Assembly (NCBI RefSeq): GCF_000372725.1
Contig: NW_005199443.1
Coordinates: 1 to 64,000 of the forward strand
Length of the DNA: 64,000 bases
Direction of reading: 5' to 3'
From: Emiliania huxleyi CCMP1516
Taxonomy: Eukaryota > Haptophyta > Isochrysidales > Noelaerhabdaceae
Positions 53,941 to 64,000 of this stretch are shown one piece after another; within the stretch, counting starts at the first letter, position 1; each line of letters opens with the position of its first letter. A model generated the notes under the pieces. That model was not told the origin of the DNA. It worked only from the letters and a program-made list of their open reading frames with translations, and searched no databases. The translations under genes and the position numbers were made by a program.

Positions 53941-54031
53941 ATATCACGCTAGATCGGGTTGGCGGCGAGGGAAAGACGCCGGCGGAGGCGCGCACACAAA
54001 GAAGAATTTTGACTTGCGCACAACACTGAGA

Positions 54032-54550
54032 AGAATTTTACAAGGGGACCCCAGCGCCGGCATCATCCGTAGAGGCACGAGTGTTCGAAGAGAGAGTGGA
54101 CCTGAGCAACAACATGACTTGGAGGCAAATGATCGGAGTGGGAGTCAGAAATGTGGTCCTTGCGCGAGGGGAGCTCGATAGACTCGAGGGGCCAGGATAC
54201 GCCGCGAGGAGGACGGAGTTGCGCCGAAAGGCGAAAGAAGCCGCGAGAACAAGGGACCGGCAGGCGGCGGCGTCACAGGACGAGGCAGAAGAGAACGACG
54301 CGACAGAGGAGGAAATGACAAGGGAGAGAACGACGAGAGTGGGACGACCGCGAGGTGGCATGAAGATTGCAGCGAGAATCGGCGAGAGACTGCGAAGAGA
54401 GATAGGAAGAGGCAGACTCCCTAGGGTGGGCGACGGCTTAGCGCACCACACACCTCTCCTTAAAATCCCTGTGTGGTGGCGGCGCGCCGTCCTCCCATCC
54501 CTCCCTTGGGTTGTCTGTTTTCTTTCTTTCTTTCTTTTAGAATTTTACAA
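54032..54550 (+). mobile_element. LINE-like retroposon, 495 bp, 12-bp target duplication
   Basis: The best-preserved copy: 54,044-54,538, flanked on both sides by AGAATTTTACAA (54,032-54,043 and 54,539-54,550). It is 5' truncated at GGGGACCCCAGCG. It encodes VEERVDLSNNM-type peptide ([48 protein letters not shown]) shared with 9,366-9,897, then the non-coding 3' end CCTTAAAATCCCTGTG, CCTCCCATCCCTCCC, TTGTCTG and a TTTCTTTCTTTC tail. Truncation at the 5' end, simple-repeat tail and variable target duplication are hallmarks of target-primed reverse transcription. Confidence 0.9.
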
Positions 54551-54859
54551 CCGCGCACGACACTAGGAAAGAAGGATTTCCGCGCCCGGAAAGAAGAATC
54601 GGGACCCTGCGCTTTCTTGGTTTTTTTCCCTTATAGGGCATGGCCACTCACCCTCTGCCTCACTCATCACTCGCTTTCCGGCCTCTATCGCTATGTGCCC
54701 TCGACGCGGCAACGCGCAAGCCGTAGACCCTATGCGTAGACCGACGGCTCTTGATCGCCTCACCCCACCACCACGCCCCGCCCCGCCGCCCTTTGCGGCA
54801 CGCTGCTCGGCCCCATGTCTGCGGCGGAGCCGCCCTCGCCGCCCCTCGCCGACCCCCGC

Positions 54860-55876
54860 CTACATGTCCTGCGCCGCCAGGTCCTGCGCGGCCTGGAGCG
54901 CCGGGTCGCCGGCGGGCTGCTGCTGCAGGAACTTTTCGAGGTGGAGCTGGGTGCCGCTGGCGGCAAACTTGCCGCGCTGCTTTTGCGTCTCGTGCAGCCT
55001 GACCGTCAGCTTGACCTCGCGGTGCAGCTCGCAGAGGGCGTCGAAGTAGTGCGGCGCCATGAAGGCCGAGTACGCGGTCGGGAAGGCGACGGTGGCGCCG
55101 AGCGCGAGCCAGCCCCAGCGCGGCGACTGCAGCAGGCCGCCAAAGATGACGACCATCCAGAGGCAGAGGATGGTGGAGGTGAGCACCATGTGGGTGACGC
55201 CCTGCGGGTTCGCGTTGTGGATGAAGCGCAGCTTGGCTGGCAGCGTCGGCAGGATCGAGACGAGCATCGAGCGCGTGGAGATACACATGAGCAGGAGCGT
55301 GATGGCGAGCAGCTCGGCGGAGACGTTGGAGAGGTAGGTCATCCACATCAGCCCGTCCGCCGCGTCCTCGCCGTACGCCTCTATGAAGTCCTCGCTCGCG
55401 GACCACGGCGCCGGCCGCCCGATCGAGTTGTTGTGCGTCAGGCCCATCACGAGCGTCCCGACGACCGACATCGTCTGGCAGTTGGAGACGACCTGCTGCA
55501 CAAAGGCGCCCGCCTGCCCCTCGAACGCCGCCAGCTCCGCCTGCGTGATGTTGCCGCTCAGGTTGGGGTCCAGCTTGGCCATCCGCAGGATCGCCGAGAC
55601 CCGCTCAGGCCCGCCGAGCAGCGCCACATTCTTGAGGAAGGAGCCGCCGCGGTCGACGGCCTTCGGCGCCCGCTTTCGGCACATCCACTGCAGGAACTGG
55701 AAGGGCAGCAGCCGTAGCAGGAAGATGCGCACCATCCCCATCTCGGAAGCGGACGGAGTCTCGCAGCGCGAGAGCGCCAGCAGCCCGCCCTCGCCCGTCG
55801 ACCCGCCGAGGAGGAGTTGGAACTCCCTCGCCAGGCTGGAAGGGATGGAGGCGCTCTGCGGGCCGGCCCGGTCCAT
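54860..55876 (-). CDS. Multi-span membrane protein with an EF-hand loop, 338 aa
   Basis: ATG 55,876 (MDRAGPQSASIPSSLAREFQ). After an N-terminal soluble part and a short hydrophobic stretch (VRIFLLRLLPFQFLQWM), residues near 115-126 read DPNLSGNITQAE, a perfect 12-residue EF-hand calcium loop (D-x-N-x-S-G-x-I-x-x-x-E). Four further hydrophobic segments follow (VVSNCQTMSVVGTLVMGL, VSAELLAITLLLMCI, MVLTSTILCLWMVVIFGGLL, WLALGATVAFPTAYSAFMA). The C-terminus is helical and Gln-rich. I do not recognise the family; a calcium-regulated channel or membrane organiser is plausible. An upstream frame to 56,341 lacks coding character and is excluded. Confidence 0.78.
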   Translation of the reverse strand: MDRAGPQSASIPSSLAREFQLLLGGSTGEGGLLALSRCETPSASEMGMVRIFLLRLLPFQFLQWMCRKRAPKAVDRGGSFLKNVALLGGPERVSAILRMAKLDPNLSGNITQAELAAFEGQAGAFVQQVVSNCQTMSVVGTLVMGLTHNNSIGRPAPWSASEDFIEAYGEDAADGLMWMTYLSNVSAELLAITLLLMCISTRSMLVSILPTLPAKLRFIHNANPQGVTHMVLTSTILCLWMVVIFGGLLQSPRWGWLALGATVAFPTAYSAFMAPHYFDALCELHREVKLTVRLHETQKQRGKFAASGTQLHLEKFLQQQPAGDPALQAAQDLAAQDM

Positions 55877-56740
55877 ACTGATGCTGCTAGCGGGGCGGAC
55901 GCGCGGCGAAATTTGGGCGGAAATGCTCTCTCTCGGCAGCTCTCGGCAACGCAGCGCGCGGTGAAGGAGGCGCAAAAGGCGGCCCCCCGGTGCAGCGAAT
56001 CTTAGGTCGCTGCTGCTGTTACGTCTTCGGTCCCCGAAGCCCCGCGCATAGAGACGCGCACATACATCATGCTCGGGCACACCCCACAGTGTAGTGGTGT
56101 GAGTACACAAGTACTTTGCCAACAACATACCTACATACAGTACTAGCAGAGTGCACACCTGCCTTGCTGCCTTGGCCCCTTGGCGGATAAGGGTCGTAAG
56201 AATCAAAGCCTCTTGGTGCCAAACGTGCTCGAGCGCGCCGAAGAGAGACGATCTACGCTCGAGGGAGTTAGCGAAAGTCGCACGGGCAGAGGGGAGACCG
56301 AGGCCTCCGGCAGTCCGCACCGCCTCGCGAAAGGGAAGCAACGATCAACTCCAGATTGGACTTGGGTGCGCCGAGAGCGCCGGCGCGTAGGTCGCGACCG
56401 ACGCGCAAGAGAGTGAAATCTCTCTCTCTCCCGACGCGCAGCGCGGGTGGCACGTCGCGAGCACACCAACGAGCACAGGAGCGCGCGCGGGTGCCGTGCC
56501 ACGAACCTGTTTCCTCTTTTTCAGTGTTTTAGGTATGTTGTACGTACTTTTAGCTTACTGAGAGAGAGATTTTTAGCAATACCAAACAACTCTAACACTC
56601 ACACGTAATGGAGAAAAGGGAGAGGGGGTTGTGTTCTCTAGGCCCCTAAGGGCCCTACGGCTACGCGCGGCGTGAGAGCTCGGAAGCGAGCTTTGCACGG
56701 CGATCGAGTCTCTCTCTCTCTCTCTCTCGAAGCCTTTTTT
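55877..56740. other. Intergenic with TC repeat and GTTTGGTATTGC repeat
   Basis: No gene. The segment 56,561-56,587 is the inverted copy of the repeat at 574-600; 56,709-56,728 is a TC microsatellite. This precedes the retroposon copy upstream of FEN1. Confidence 0.45.
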
Positions 56741-56743
56741 AAA

Positions 56744-56963
56744 TCATTCAAAGAAAGAAAGAAAGAAAACACACAACCCAAGGGAGGGATGGGAGAACGG
56801 CACGCCGCCACCACACAGGGATTTTAAGGAGAGGAGTGTGGTGCGCTAGCCGTCGCCCACCCTGGGGAGTCTGCCTCTTCCTATCTCTCTTCGCAGTCTC
56901 TCGCCGATTCTCGCTGCAATCTTCATGCCACCTCGCGGCCGTCCCACTCTCGTCGGTCATTCA
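56744..56963 (-). mobile_element. LINE-like copy upstream of FEN1, 7-bp target duplication
   Basis: A minus-oriented copy at 56,751-56,956: a TTTC tail (as AAAGAAAGAAAG) at the left and a 5'-truncated end at CACTCTCGTCG to the right. TCATTCA flanks both ends (56,744-56,750 and 56,957-56,963). It lies about 107 bp before the FEN1 start codon. Confidence 0.85.
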
Positions 56964-57069
56964 CGGTTGTCGGCGCGATGTGTCCGATTTCTTGTCCCGC
57001 TCGCGCCAAGCTGCGCCAACAGCCACCACCGCTTCTGCCTCTTGGACTTGGTTATCCTCACACACACAC

Positions 57070-58810
57070 ATGGGCATCCACGGCCTCTCCAAGCTGCTCA
57101 ACGACAACGCGCCGCGCTGCGTCCGGGAGCACAAGATGGAGTACTTCGCCGGGTGCGGGCCCGTTTTCGCCGGCCGCCCGCCCGCGCCCCGAGCCCCGAG
57201 CGCCGCCTCGTTCCCACGCTCGTTCAGGCGGAAGATCGCGATCGACGCGAGCATGCAGATCTACCAGTTTCTGATCGCGGTGCGCCAGCAGGGCGGCGAG
57301 GGCCAGCTCACGAACGAGGCGGGCGAGGTCACCTCGCACCTCACCGGCATGCTCTACCGCACGATCCGCATGATGGAGGCGGGGATCAAGCCCGTCTTCG
57401 TCTTCGACGGCAAGCCGCCGACGCTCAAGTCGGGCGAGCTGGCGAAGCGGAAGGAGCGGCAGCAGGCGGCGGAAACGGAGCTCACGCGCCTGCAGGAGCA
57501 GGGCGGCTCCGCCGAGGACGTCGAGCGGCAGCAGAAGCGGACCGTCCGCGCATCGCGCGAGCAGTCCGAGGAGGTGAAGAAGCTGCTCGGGCTGATGGGC
57601 GTGCCGGTGGTGGACGCGCCGTGCGAGGCGGAGGCCACCTGCGCGGCGCTCGCCAAGGCCGGCCTCGTCTACGCCACCGCGACCGAGGACATGGACGCGC
57701 TCACGTTTGCCACGCCGCTCCTCATCCGCAACCTCAACTCCCCCGAGGCGCGCGAGCGAGCGGTTGCAGCGCGCACTCCGCCGCATCCCCACCCCCCAAC
57801 CCCAACCCCGCCCCGCCGCCGCCCGCCGCCCCACCGCCCCGCCGCCCACCCCCCCGCCCCGCCGGCGCACAGGCCCGCAAGCTGCCAATCCGCGAGTTCA
57901 ACCTCGAGCTGGCCCTCGGCACGGAGGGGCTCGACATGTCGATCGAGCAGTTCACCGACCTGTGCGCGCCGCCGCACGCGCCGCGCCCCCTCCTCCCACC
58001 ACGCCCCTCCCCCCTGCCCCTTTTGTGCCCGAGCCGGCGCCGCCAGCGCAGGTGCATTCTTTGGGGCTGGGACTACACAAACTCGATCAAGGGGATTGGG
58101 CCCGTCAAGGCGCTCGGCCTGCTGAAGGAGCACGGCAGTTTGGAGGGCATCCTCGCGCACTTGCGCAAGAAGCACACCCCCGAGCAGCTGCAGGAGCGCC
58201 CAACCCCCAGCCCCCCCCCCCCCCCCAAACACTCACACTCCGCCCACCCTCCTCCTCACCGCCACGCCCCGCCAGCCCCCAGGGCCTCCTCACCCTCCCC
58301 GGTCCCGCGCCTCCGCAGGAGATGATCCCCGACCCCTTCCCTTTCGAGGAGGCGCGCCGCATGTTCCGCGAGCCCGAGGTGGCCGACACGTCCGCCACGC
58401 CCGCCTTCAAGTGGAGCGATCCCGACGTGGAGGGGCTCAAGAGGCGCCCCCTCCCCCCCGCCCCACCCCACTACCACCACCACCCGCTCCCGCTCCCGCT
58501 CCCGCTCCCGCACCCGCACCCGCTCCCGCTCGTCGCGGCGCGGCGGCCTGGCGGCCTCACCTCTTGCGCCCGCTGCACCTCTTGCGCCCGCTGCAGCTAC
58601 CTCATCGACGAGAAGCAGTTTGGCGAGGAGCGCGTCCTCAAGGCGATCGAGCGGCTCAAGAAGTGCAAGGGCAAGAGCGGGCAGAACCGGATGGAGGACT
58701 TCTTCGGCAAGGCGACGATCATCCCCAACAAGAGAAAGGAGGCGGAGGCGGCCAAGGGCAAGGGCAAAGGCAAGGCGGGCAAGGGGCCGCTCAAAAAGGC
58801 GAAGAAGTGA
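57070..58810 (+). CDS. FEN1: Flap endonuclease 1
   Basis: ATG 57,070 ([20 protein letters not shown]), the invariant FEN1 N-terminus with the catalytic Gly. A GT-AG intron splits [12 protein letters not shown]. Catalytic acids are visible in [22 protein letters not shown] and TEDMDALTF, plus the helix-hairpin motif as [25 protein letters not shown] intron joins [15 protein letters not shown] (57,748-57,872) and another joins [13 protein letters not shown] (58,444-58,596). The C-terminus carries the PCNA-interacting box QNRMEDFFG and a basic tail ([18 protein letters not shown]). Role: removal of 5' flaps in Okazaki-fragment maturation and long-patch repair, in the nucleus. The usual LLGCDY is LWGWDY here; the aspartate is kept. 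Two internal borders near 57,965 and 58,200 are ambiguous. Confidence 0.95.
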
Positions 58811-59620
58811 GCCGCCTCGCGTGTTGCTCCGGCGACGCCGCAGCGCGCGTCTCTTCCACAAGCGCCACTGGGTTTAGCCTGGAGCTCGCCGCACGCCAGA
58901 GACCTAGCGTCACAGAGGGAGCTCGGGTAGCGAGAAGCCCAAGCCTCGCCTCAGAGTCCCTAGATGGCATCATTCCACATGTGCTCATCATGAGCTATAC
59001 GTACTGGAAATGTGTTTTGTGTGTGTGTCTGAATCTTGTTTCTTTACGTACGCTGAGAATGCATTTTCCCACAGATCTCACAGCGCGTCACAGGAGCCGC
59101 GTCGACGATCGATGCGGCACTGAGATGCGGCGCCGGACGGGGTCGACTCTGCGACTGCGTCTCTCATACTCTCAAGACTCAACTCTCATGTCACATGTAC
59201 ATGTGCGCCGGCCCGGGTGCGCCCGGTGAGTGTGACCCGTGTCGCGTGGGATGTGCGGGCAAGAGTGGGCAGTCAGTGGGGGCCTCGCGAGGTACCACAG
59301 GGGGGTTGAACACACACACCGAGTAAGACGCGCGCTCTCTCTCTCTCGCTCTCCTCGCGCACTGGACCCATCTATCTGCTATCTCACCTCTCAAACAGCC
59401 TAGGTTTCACAAGCACGAGACTCAAACCGCTCAGACCGACAGCGATACCGTGTGACACCTCTCGACTAACGTTGGTGCCTCCATACACATTCGAGAGGGT
59501 GCCACGAAAGATGCCTCGACGACACAGGTAGCAGACGTGTCTCAATAGAGTAACGTCGAAAGTTCGGCTGCGGGCCGCAACCCTAAAACAAGCGCCGCGA
59601 CGACAGCTATGTCGTCCTGT
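58811..59620. other. No gene recognised
   Basis: 3' region between two convergent genes (FEN1 and the NHL/EGF protein). TCTC simple repeat at about 59,332-59,352. No coding region or RNA gene recognised. Confidence 0.45.
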
Positions 59621-59864
59621 TTATGCGCGCTGTCCAAGCTCCTCGGCAGGCTCGAGACTCTGGCGCGCCATCTTGGGCGGCCCCTTCTCCTCCGTCGCCC
59701 GCAGCCTGCGCCGCCGCACGATAGCCGTGGCGATGAGGGCCAGCCCTAAGACGCCGCCGAGCGACGCACCGGCCACAGCACCGATGGGCAGACTCGCGCC
59801 CGACCCGGAAGATCGAGGAGGCGACGTCGGCAGCGAGGGCGGATTGGGCGGGGGCGAGGGAGCA

Positions 59865-59897
<33 letters not shown>

Positions 59898-61921
59898 GGA
59901 TCGAGGTGGCAGTGGTCGCCGACGAAGCCCGTGCCGTCGCAGTCGCAGGTGTAGCCTTGCTTGTCGAAGTTGAGGCAGGCGCCGCCGTTGAGGCACGGGT
60001 CCTCGGGCAGGCACGCGTGGCACCAGCAGCCGCCGAGCAGCAGCGCGTCGAAGTCGATGACGGAGCAGTTGACCGGGCCGACCCCAGACATGTTAAACGT
60101 GCCGACCCTCTCGCAAAAGTCGTCCTGCATCAGCGGGTACGGGTTGAGGTACGACGCGCCGCCCATGTCGCTGTTGTGCATGTGGTGGTTGAACGAGGTC
60201 AAGTACTCGCTCGACTCGAGGTAGCCGCCGAGCCCGTTCGGCGCCGGCGCAGGGTCCGGCACGGCGCAGCCCGGCGCCGTGCAAAAGCCAGAGGCGCAGT
60301 CGTTGTCCTCCTCGCACGAGTGCTCGAGCGGGCAGCGCTCGCACACGGCGCCGCCGCAGTCCGTGTCCGTCTCGTCGCCGTCCTCCACGCCGTTGGAGCA
60401 GGTGGTGCTCGCGTCGATGGCCGGCACCGCGCACGACCCGGTCACCTCGACCACGCCCACGCTCGCGCCGCCCGCCACAAAGTGGAGCACGCCCTCCGTG
60501 CTGAGCGCGAGGCCGGTCGGGCCGAGCGGGTCGCCGGTCGGCACAACCTGCAGCAGCAGCCCACTCCTTGCGTCCACCGCGTAGATGGAGCCGCCGAGGC
60601 GCGAACCCACGTACAGCGTCGCGCCGTCGGGCGAGAGGGCGAGCCCGCTCGGCGTCGGCACGGCGGCCAGGACGGACCACGCCAGCCCCCTCCAGACCGA
60701 GTAGTTGAACGAGTCCATCGGCGAGGAGAAGATCTGGTACTCCTCGCGCGCGTCGTGCGAGTAGTACCCCGAGTCCATCTCGACCGCCAGGACGCGGTCG
60801 TTGCCCGTGTCGGCGACGAAGAGCGTGCGCAACCCCGCGTCGGCGACCAGCTGGCTCGGCACGCCGTCCACCCGCTCGAGGCCGAGGCCCTCGTACCGCC
60901 GCACCGAGGCGAACTCGTGCGCCATCGAGCCGGGGCCGTGGTCCGACTCGAAGTCGAAGCGGACCAGCCCGTTGTGCACCCCGTCGAACGTCCAGTACAC
61001 GTTCTGCCACGTCTTGCCATGCACGACGGAGGACGAGCCGCTGTCGTGCGCGATGCCCATACACATCGGCGACTCATGCAGCATGTCGATGTGGATGAGG
61101 AAGCAGGTCTCGCCCGCGGCCTCGTCGCACGGCTGCTGCTGCCCGTTGACGAGCGACACCACCTCCGCCCGCGAGTCGTACAGCGTCGGGCCCTGGAAGA
61201 AGTTGGGCTCCATCGTCCCTCTGTAGTCGTTCAGCGACTCCTGGCAGGTCGCAAACTGGCCGATGCCGTCAAAGGAGAAGGAGGAGACGGAGGCCATGTA
61301 GTGGTACTCGGCGCGGTCGATGAGCAGCCGCGCCGGAGGGCTCGCGCCGCCGTCGGGGATGGTCACCACCATCGCGCTGGCGGCGCTGTCCGCCAGCCAC
61401 AGCTCCTCGGGCGCCCGCGGGCTGAAGGCGAGCGCGCGGAACGCGACCGCTGCGTCGCTCTCCCGCCCTGGGTGGTCGGCGATGTCGGGCGTGAAGCGAG
61501 TGAAGACGTGGCGCTCGCCGAGCGCGGCGGCGCAGCCCGCGCCCTCCGGCAGCGGGAGGGGCGGCGCGGGAGGCGAGGGAGGTAAGGCAGGTGGTGGCGG
61601 TGGTGGTGGTGGCATCGGGGACGATGGCGGCAGCGGCGATGGCGGGCGTGGCGGCGGCGGTGCCGGCGGCGGCGGTGCCGGCGGCGACGGGAGGACGGAT
61701 GGCGGCGAGGGTGGCGGCGAGGCCAGAGGCGGAGGCGGTGTAGGTGGCGGTGTAGGTGGTGGTGGTGGCGGAGAGGGCGGTGGCGACGGATTAGGAGGCG
61801 GAGGCCGTGGCGAAGGAGGAGGTGAGCGCGGCGCAGGCGCGGGCTCCGGATCAGCCTCGGAAAGAGCCCTCGCGGAGCTGGGACCGCTGGGCGCTGCCCA
61901 CGTGGCGAGGAGGCAGAGCAT
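59621..61921 (-). CDS. Type-I membrane protein: Pro-rich, NHL propeller, EGF
   Basis: 766 residues, single exon, from ATG 61,921 with a signal peptide (MLCLLATWAAPSGPSSARA). Residues 25-125 are a Pro-rich spacer (SPPPSPPP type), as in algal cell-wall glycoproteins. Then a beta-propeller of NHL type: FRALAFSPRAPEELWLADSA, LVADAGLRTLFVADTGNDRV, SGLALSPDGATLYVGSRLGG. A Cys module (CSNGVEDGDETDTDCGGAVC) is followed by another unassigned stretch and one EGF domain (DPCLNGGACLNFDKQGYTCD...GDHCHLD). A second Pro-rich spacer, a transmembrane helix (IGAVAGASLGGVLGLALIAT) and a short basic tail end the protein. Likely a cell-surface receptor or adhesion protein. Its layout (Pro spacers, Cys module, one TM) resembles the metzincin at 22.1 kb. 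Confidence 0.88.
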
Positions 61922-62069
61922 TTGCTTGGTCGCGTTCAGTCGGAGGTGGCCGACTTTTCGCGTCGGGTCACCGGATTTGGTAGAACTTTCGCCGTGACTT
62001 AGAATTGTATAAAAGAATTCTTGAAACCACGCCTCTCTCACAGCACACGATGTATAAAAGAAACTCTCT

Positions 62070-63530
62070 CCTCACAGGTGCGTACTGGCGCGTGCTAGCA
62101 CTATCACAGGCAAACCACCGGAGCCGCCTAAGCGACTCCGGTAAGCACGTGCACAATGCCGCTCTCCCCGCACGCTAGCTCGTTCACCGTCTGCCACGCC
62201 ACAGCGGTGTGGAGAACGACAGACCGTCGCTGCATCTGCAGCCCGTGCCAGTTCTTGGTGGTCCATGTGACCTCATCGAGGTGCTGAGCGTGCGAAAGTT
62301 TGTTACTCAGCTGGTCGTGTGTATCACGCGCCTTGCGGGGGGGGCGGGCGCGGAAAAGAGGAACCTCTTAGCGCCATCGCCATGGCGCTGCAAGCAGCGC
62401 CGGGCGACGACGACTCACCGCCTCCCGGTCCCCCTCGGCACACCTGGGAAGAAGCGCGCGCGCGCAGCGTGTCGATGTACTTGCTGGCAGACAGCTTGAA
62501 ACCGGTCTGCGTCTTGGTGATGGTGAGCCCGAGGAACTCGTGCACCTTTCCCTCGTGGACCTTGAGCGGCTTGCCGACGTGCTTGTTGAAGTGCTCGATG
62601 TACTCGTGCGCGAGCGCCTTGCCAGCGGTGGTCCCGGAGTGGAAGATGCCGAAGTCGTCCACGTAGATGACGACGATTAGTTTCGTGCTGTTGCGGGTGA
62701 GGGTGAAGCAGCTCGGGTCCGCCTCGGACTGAACGAGCCCAGGAAACGCCTTGTTGATGGACTTGACCTTGTTCCACCAAGCGTTACCTGCGGATGGTGC
62801 GCCGTAGAGGTTGCCGACCTCGCACACCATGTCCTTCTCCTCGCCGGTGATGGGGTCGATGTAGCAGTACTCGGGCTTGCCCTTGAGCCCCTTCGGCATC
62901 TCGCAGTACCAGGTCTCGCCCTCCCCGCGCTCCGCCCAGGTGTACGCCATGGGCTGGTCGCACGTGATGAGCTCCATGTCCTCCTGCGCGGCCACGTTGA
63001 GCACGGTGCGGGTCGTGCCGTAGCGGACGACGCTCGCGAAGGTCTTGGTGTAGTCGACGCCGGGCCGCATCAGGTTGCCCATGACACAGCCGCGCCACTT
63101 GCACCGGCCGTCGGACTTCCGGGAGGCGACCTCCTTCAGCGGGAGGACGCGCACCTTGGCGGGGCGGCGCATGGGCTTGAGCGTGCCGTTCTGGATGAGG
63201 CCGAGGAACTCGGTGTCATACGCCTTGTACCACATGTCGCGCAGCTTGGGGTCGCTGATGTTGGCGATGTCCTTGTAGTGCTTGGGCACGATGTTGTCCG
63301 GCATGGGCATGATCTGGCCGTCCACGCTCGACATGTACGCGACGCACTGGTCCGTGGTGTTGCGGTAGACCGACGACGATGGGGATGCGGCTGCCGCAGC
63401 CGCCCAGATGCCGAAGGGCGTGGCATTGGCAGCGAGGCGGGCGTTGAGCATGTTGTTGTACTCGCCCGTCGAGACGCCGCCGCGGCTGCGGGTGTGTGAA
63501 GGTCTTCAGTGACCACTCACAAGCTGTTCC
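62070..63530 (-). mobile_element. Copia-type (Ty1) LTR retrotransposon, pol fossil
   Basis: The minus strand holds a copia-family reverse transcriptase: integrase-to-RT linker, the RT palm with the YVDD active-site motif, and (62,070-62,310) an RNase H-like end shared with 52,226-52,445. Gag, protease and LTRs are not recognised in the window. It is a partial, broken copy, apparently fairly young given the long open stretches. Confidence 0.85.
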
Positions 63531-64000
63531 AAGGCCCGACAGAAATGTACTGTCAAAACTTTGTTCAAACAAAAGTCCTGGCCCGCGGCCCCCACACCCA
63601 CAATGACTATCAATCCAGGCTGCGGGTGAAGGGCAAAACCGCGCCGCTGCAGAACGGTTTTTGCAAAACCGCGCCGCAGCGGTACGAAACTGCGCAGATG
63701 CAGTCCAGGGGTGGTAAGGACACTATGTGTGTGTGTGTGGCCGTAGACTAGACGGCTGCGCGGTCGTCGGTCTTCAACAGCCCCCCATCCTCGCATCGGG
63801 TAGCGAGGCTGAGGATCTGAAGAAGCTAGACGACTCCTACATCTCCTACTATCGCGCGCACAATTGCGCAGCCTCCTCAAGGGTGGAGGACGAACATACA
63901 AGTGACTCGGGGAGCTCCAGGAGCGCCCATACTGCCGGTTGTCGACTACATTTGATGAAGGGGAAGTCGGCGTTTCCCCTCTGTGCCGTCCTAGGCGGTG
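63531..64000. other. No gene recognised; CAAAACCGCGCCGC repeats
   Basis: CAAAACCGCGCCGC occurs twice (about 63,627 and 63,664). A TG run of 14 bases lies at 63,724-63,740. No coding region supported. Confidence 0.4.

Noticed and set aside
59906-61585. Plus-strand 559-codon frame opposite the NHL/EGF gene
   Set aside because: Arg/Val/Ala-rich shadow; the minus strand has signal peptide, propeller, EGF and TM in one frame.

Overview
The window reads as GC-rich nuclear DNA of a unicellular eukaryotic alga. Supporting signs are spliced genes with short introns, a ribosome-hibernation factor of plastid type, a mitoribosomal protein, extracellular proteins rich in Pro-Ser spacers, telomere-type CCCTAA repeats and long TG/CA microsatellites. 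About half of the introns I could phase by protein continuity use GC-AG instead of GT-AG ends. This, with the composition and gene content, makes me favour a haptophyte (Emiliania/Chrysochromulina-like). That placement is inference; a pelagophyte or other GC-rich alga is not excluded.

Layout. 0-5.4 kb: a gene cut by the left edge, an ankyrin-repeat protein, then a subtelomere-like block with a 184-bp-spaced duplication and an interstitial (CCCTAA)n tract. 5.5-10.5 kb: a degenerate RBR-type zinc finger gene, a GH43-like glycosidase, and retroposon copies. 10.5-11.5 kb: a 966-bp foldback DNA element with a 9-bp target duplication. 11.5-25.8 kb: an extended SDR, a broken bromodomain gene, an unknown protein, a DMT/EamA transporter, a CRAL-TRIO protein, an alpha/beta hydrolase, a membrane metzincin and mitoribosomal mS34. 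26.0-27.4 kb: a 1.33-kb element with terminal inverted repeats. 27.6-31.8 kb: an ER-retained ShKT protein divergent from exosome CSL4, a ribosome hibernation factor, and an unknown gene. 32-35.5 kb: nested retroposons, an N-myristoylated LRR protein and a C2H2 protein. 35.8-40.7 kb: a SANT-like protein, a cytochrome P450 and a secreted unknown protein. 40.9-51.9 kb: one very large bridge-like lipid-transfer (VPS13-like) protein on the minus strand. 52.2-64 kb: copia fragments, an SH3-like-domain protein, a membrane protein with an EF-hand loop, FEN1, and an NHL/EGF type-I membrane protein.

The genes are mostly unrelated housekeeping or membrane functions; there is no operon-like system. What stands out is the genome biology: very frequent GC-AG introns, a family of 5'-truncated LINE-like retroposons with TTTC tails and target duplications of 7-16 bp (one with a nearby empty site), and a foldback element whose arms are arrays of about 31-bp repeats. 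Exon borders were found by eye from reading-frame continuity and splice dinucleotides; coordinates given for spliced genes are gene spans.
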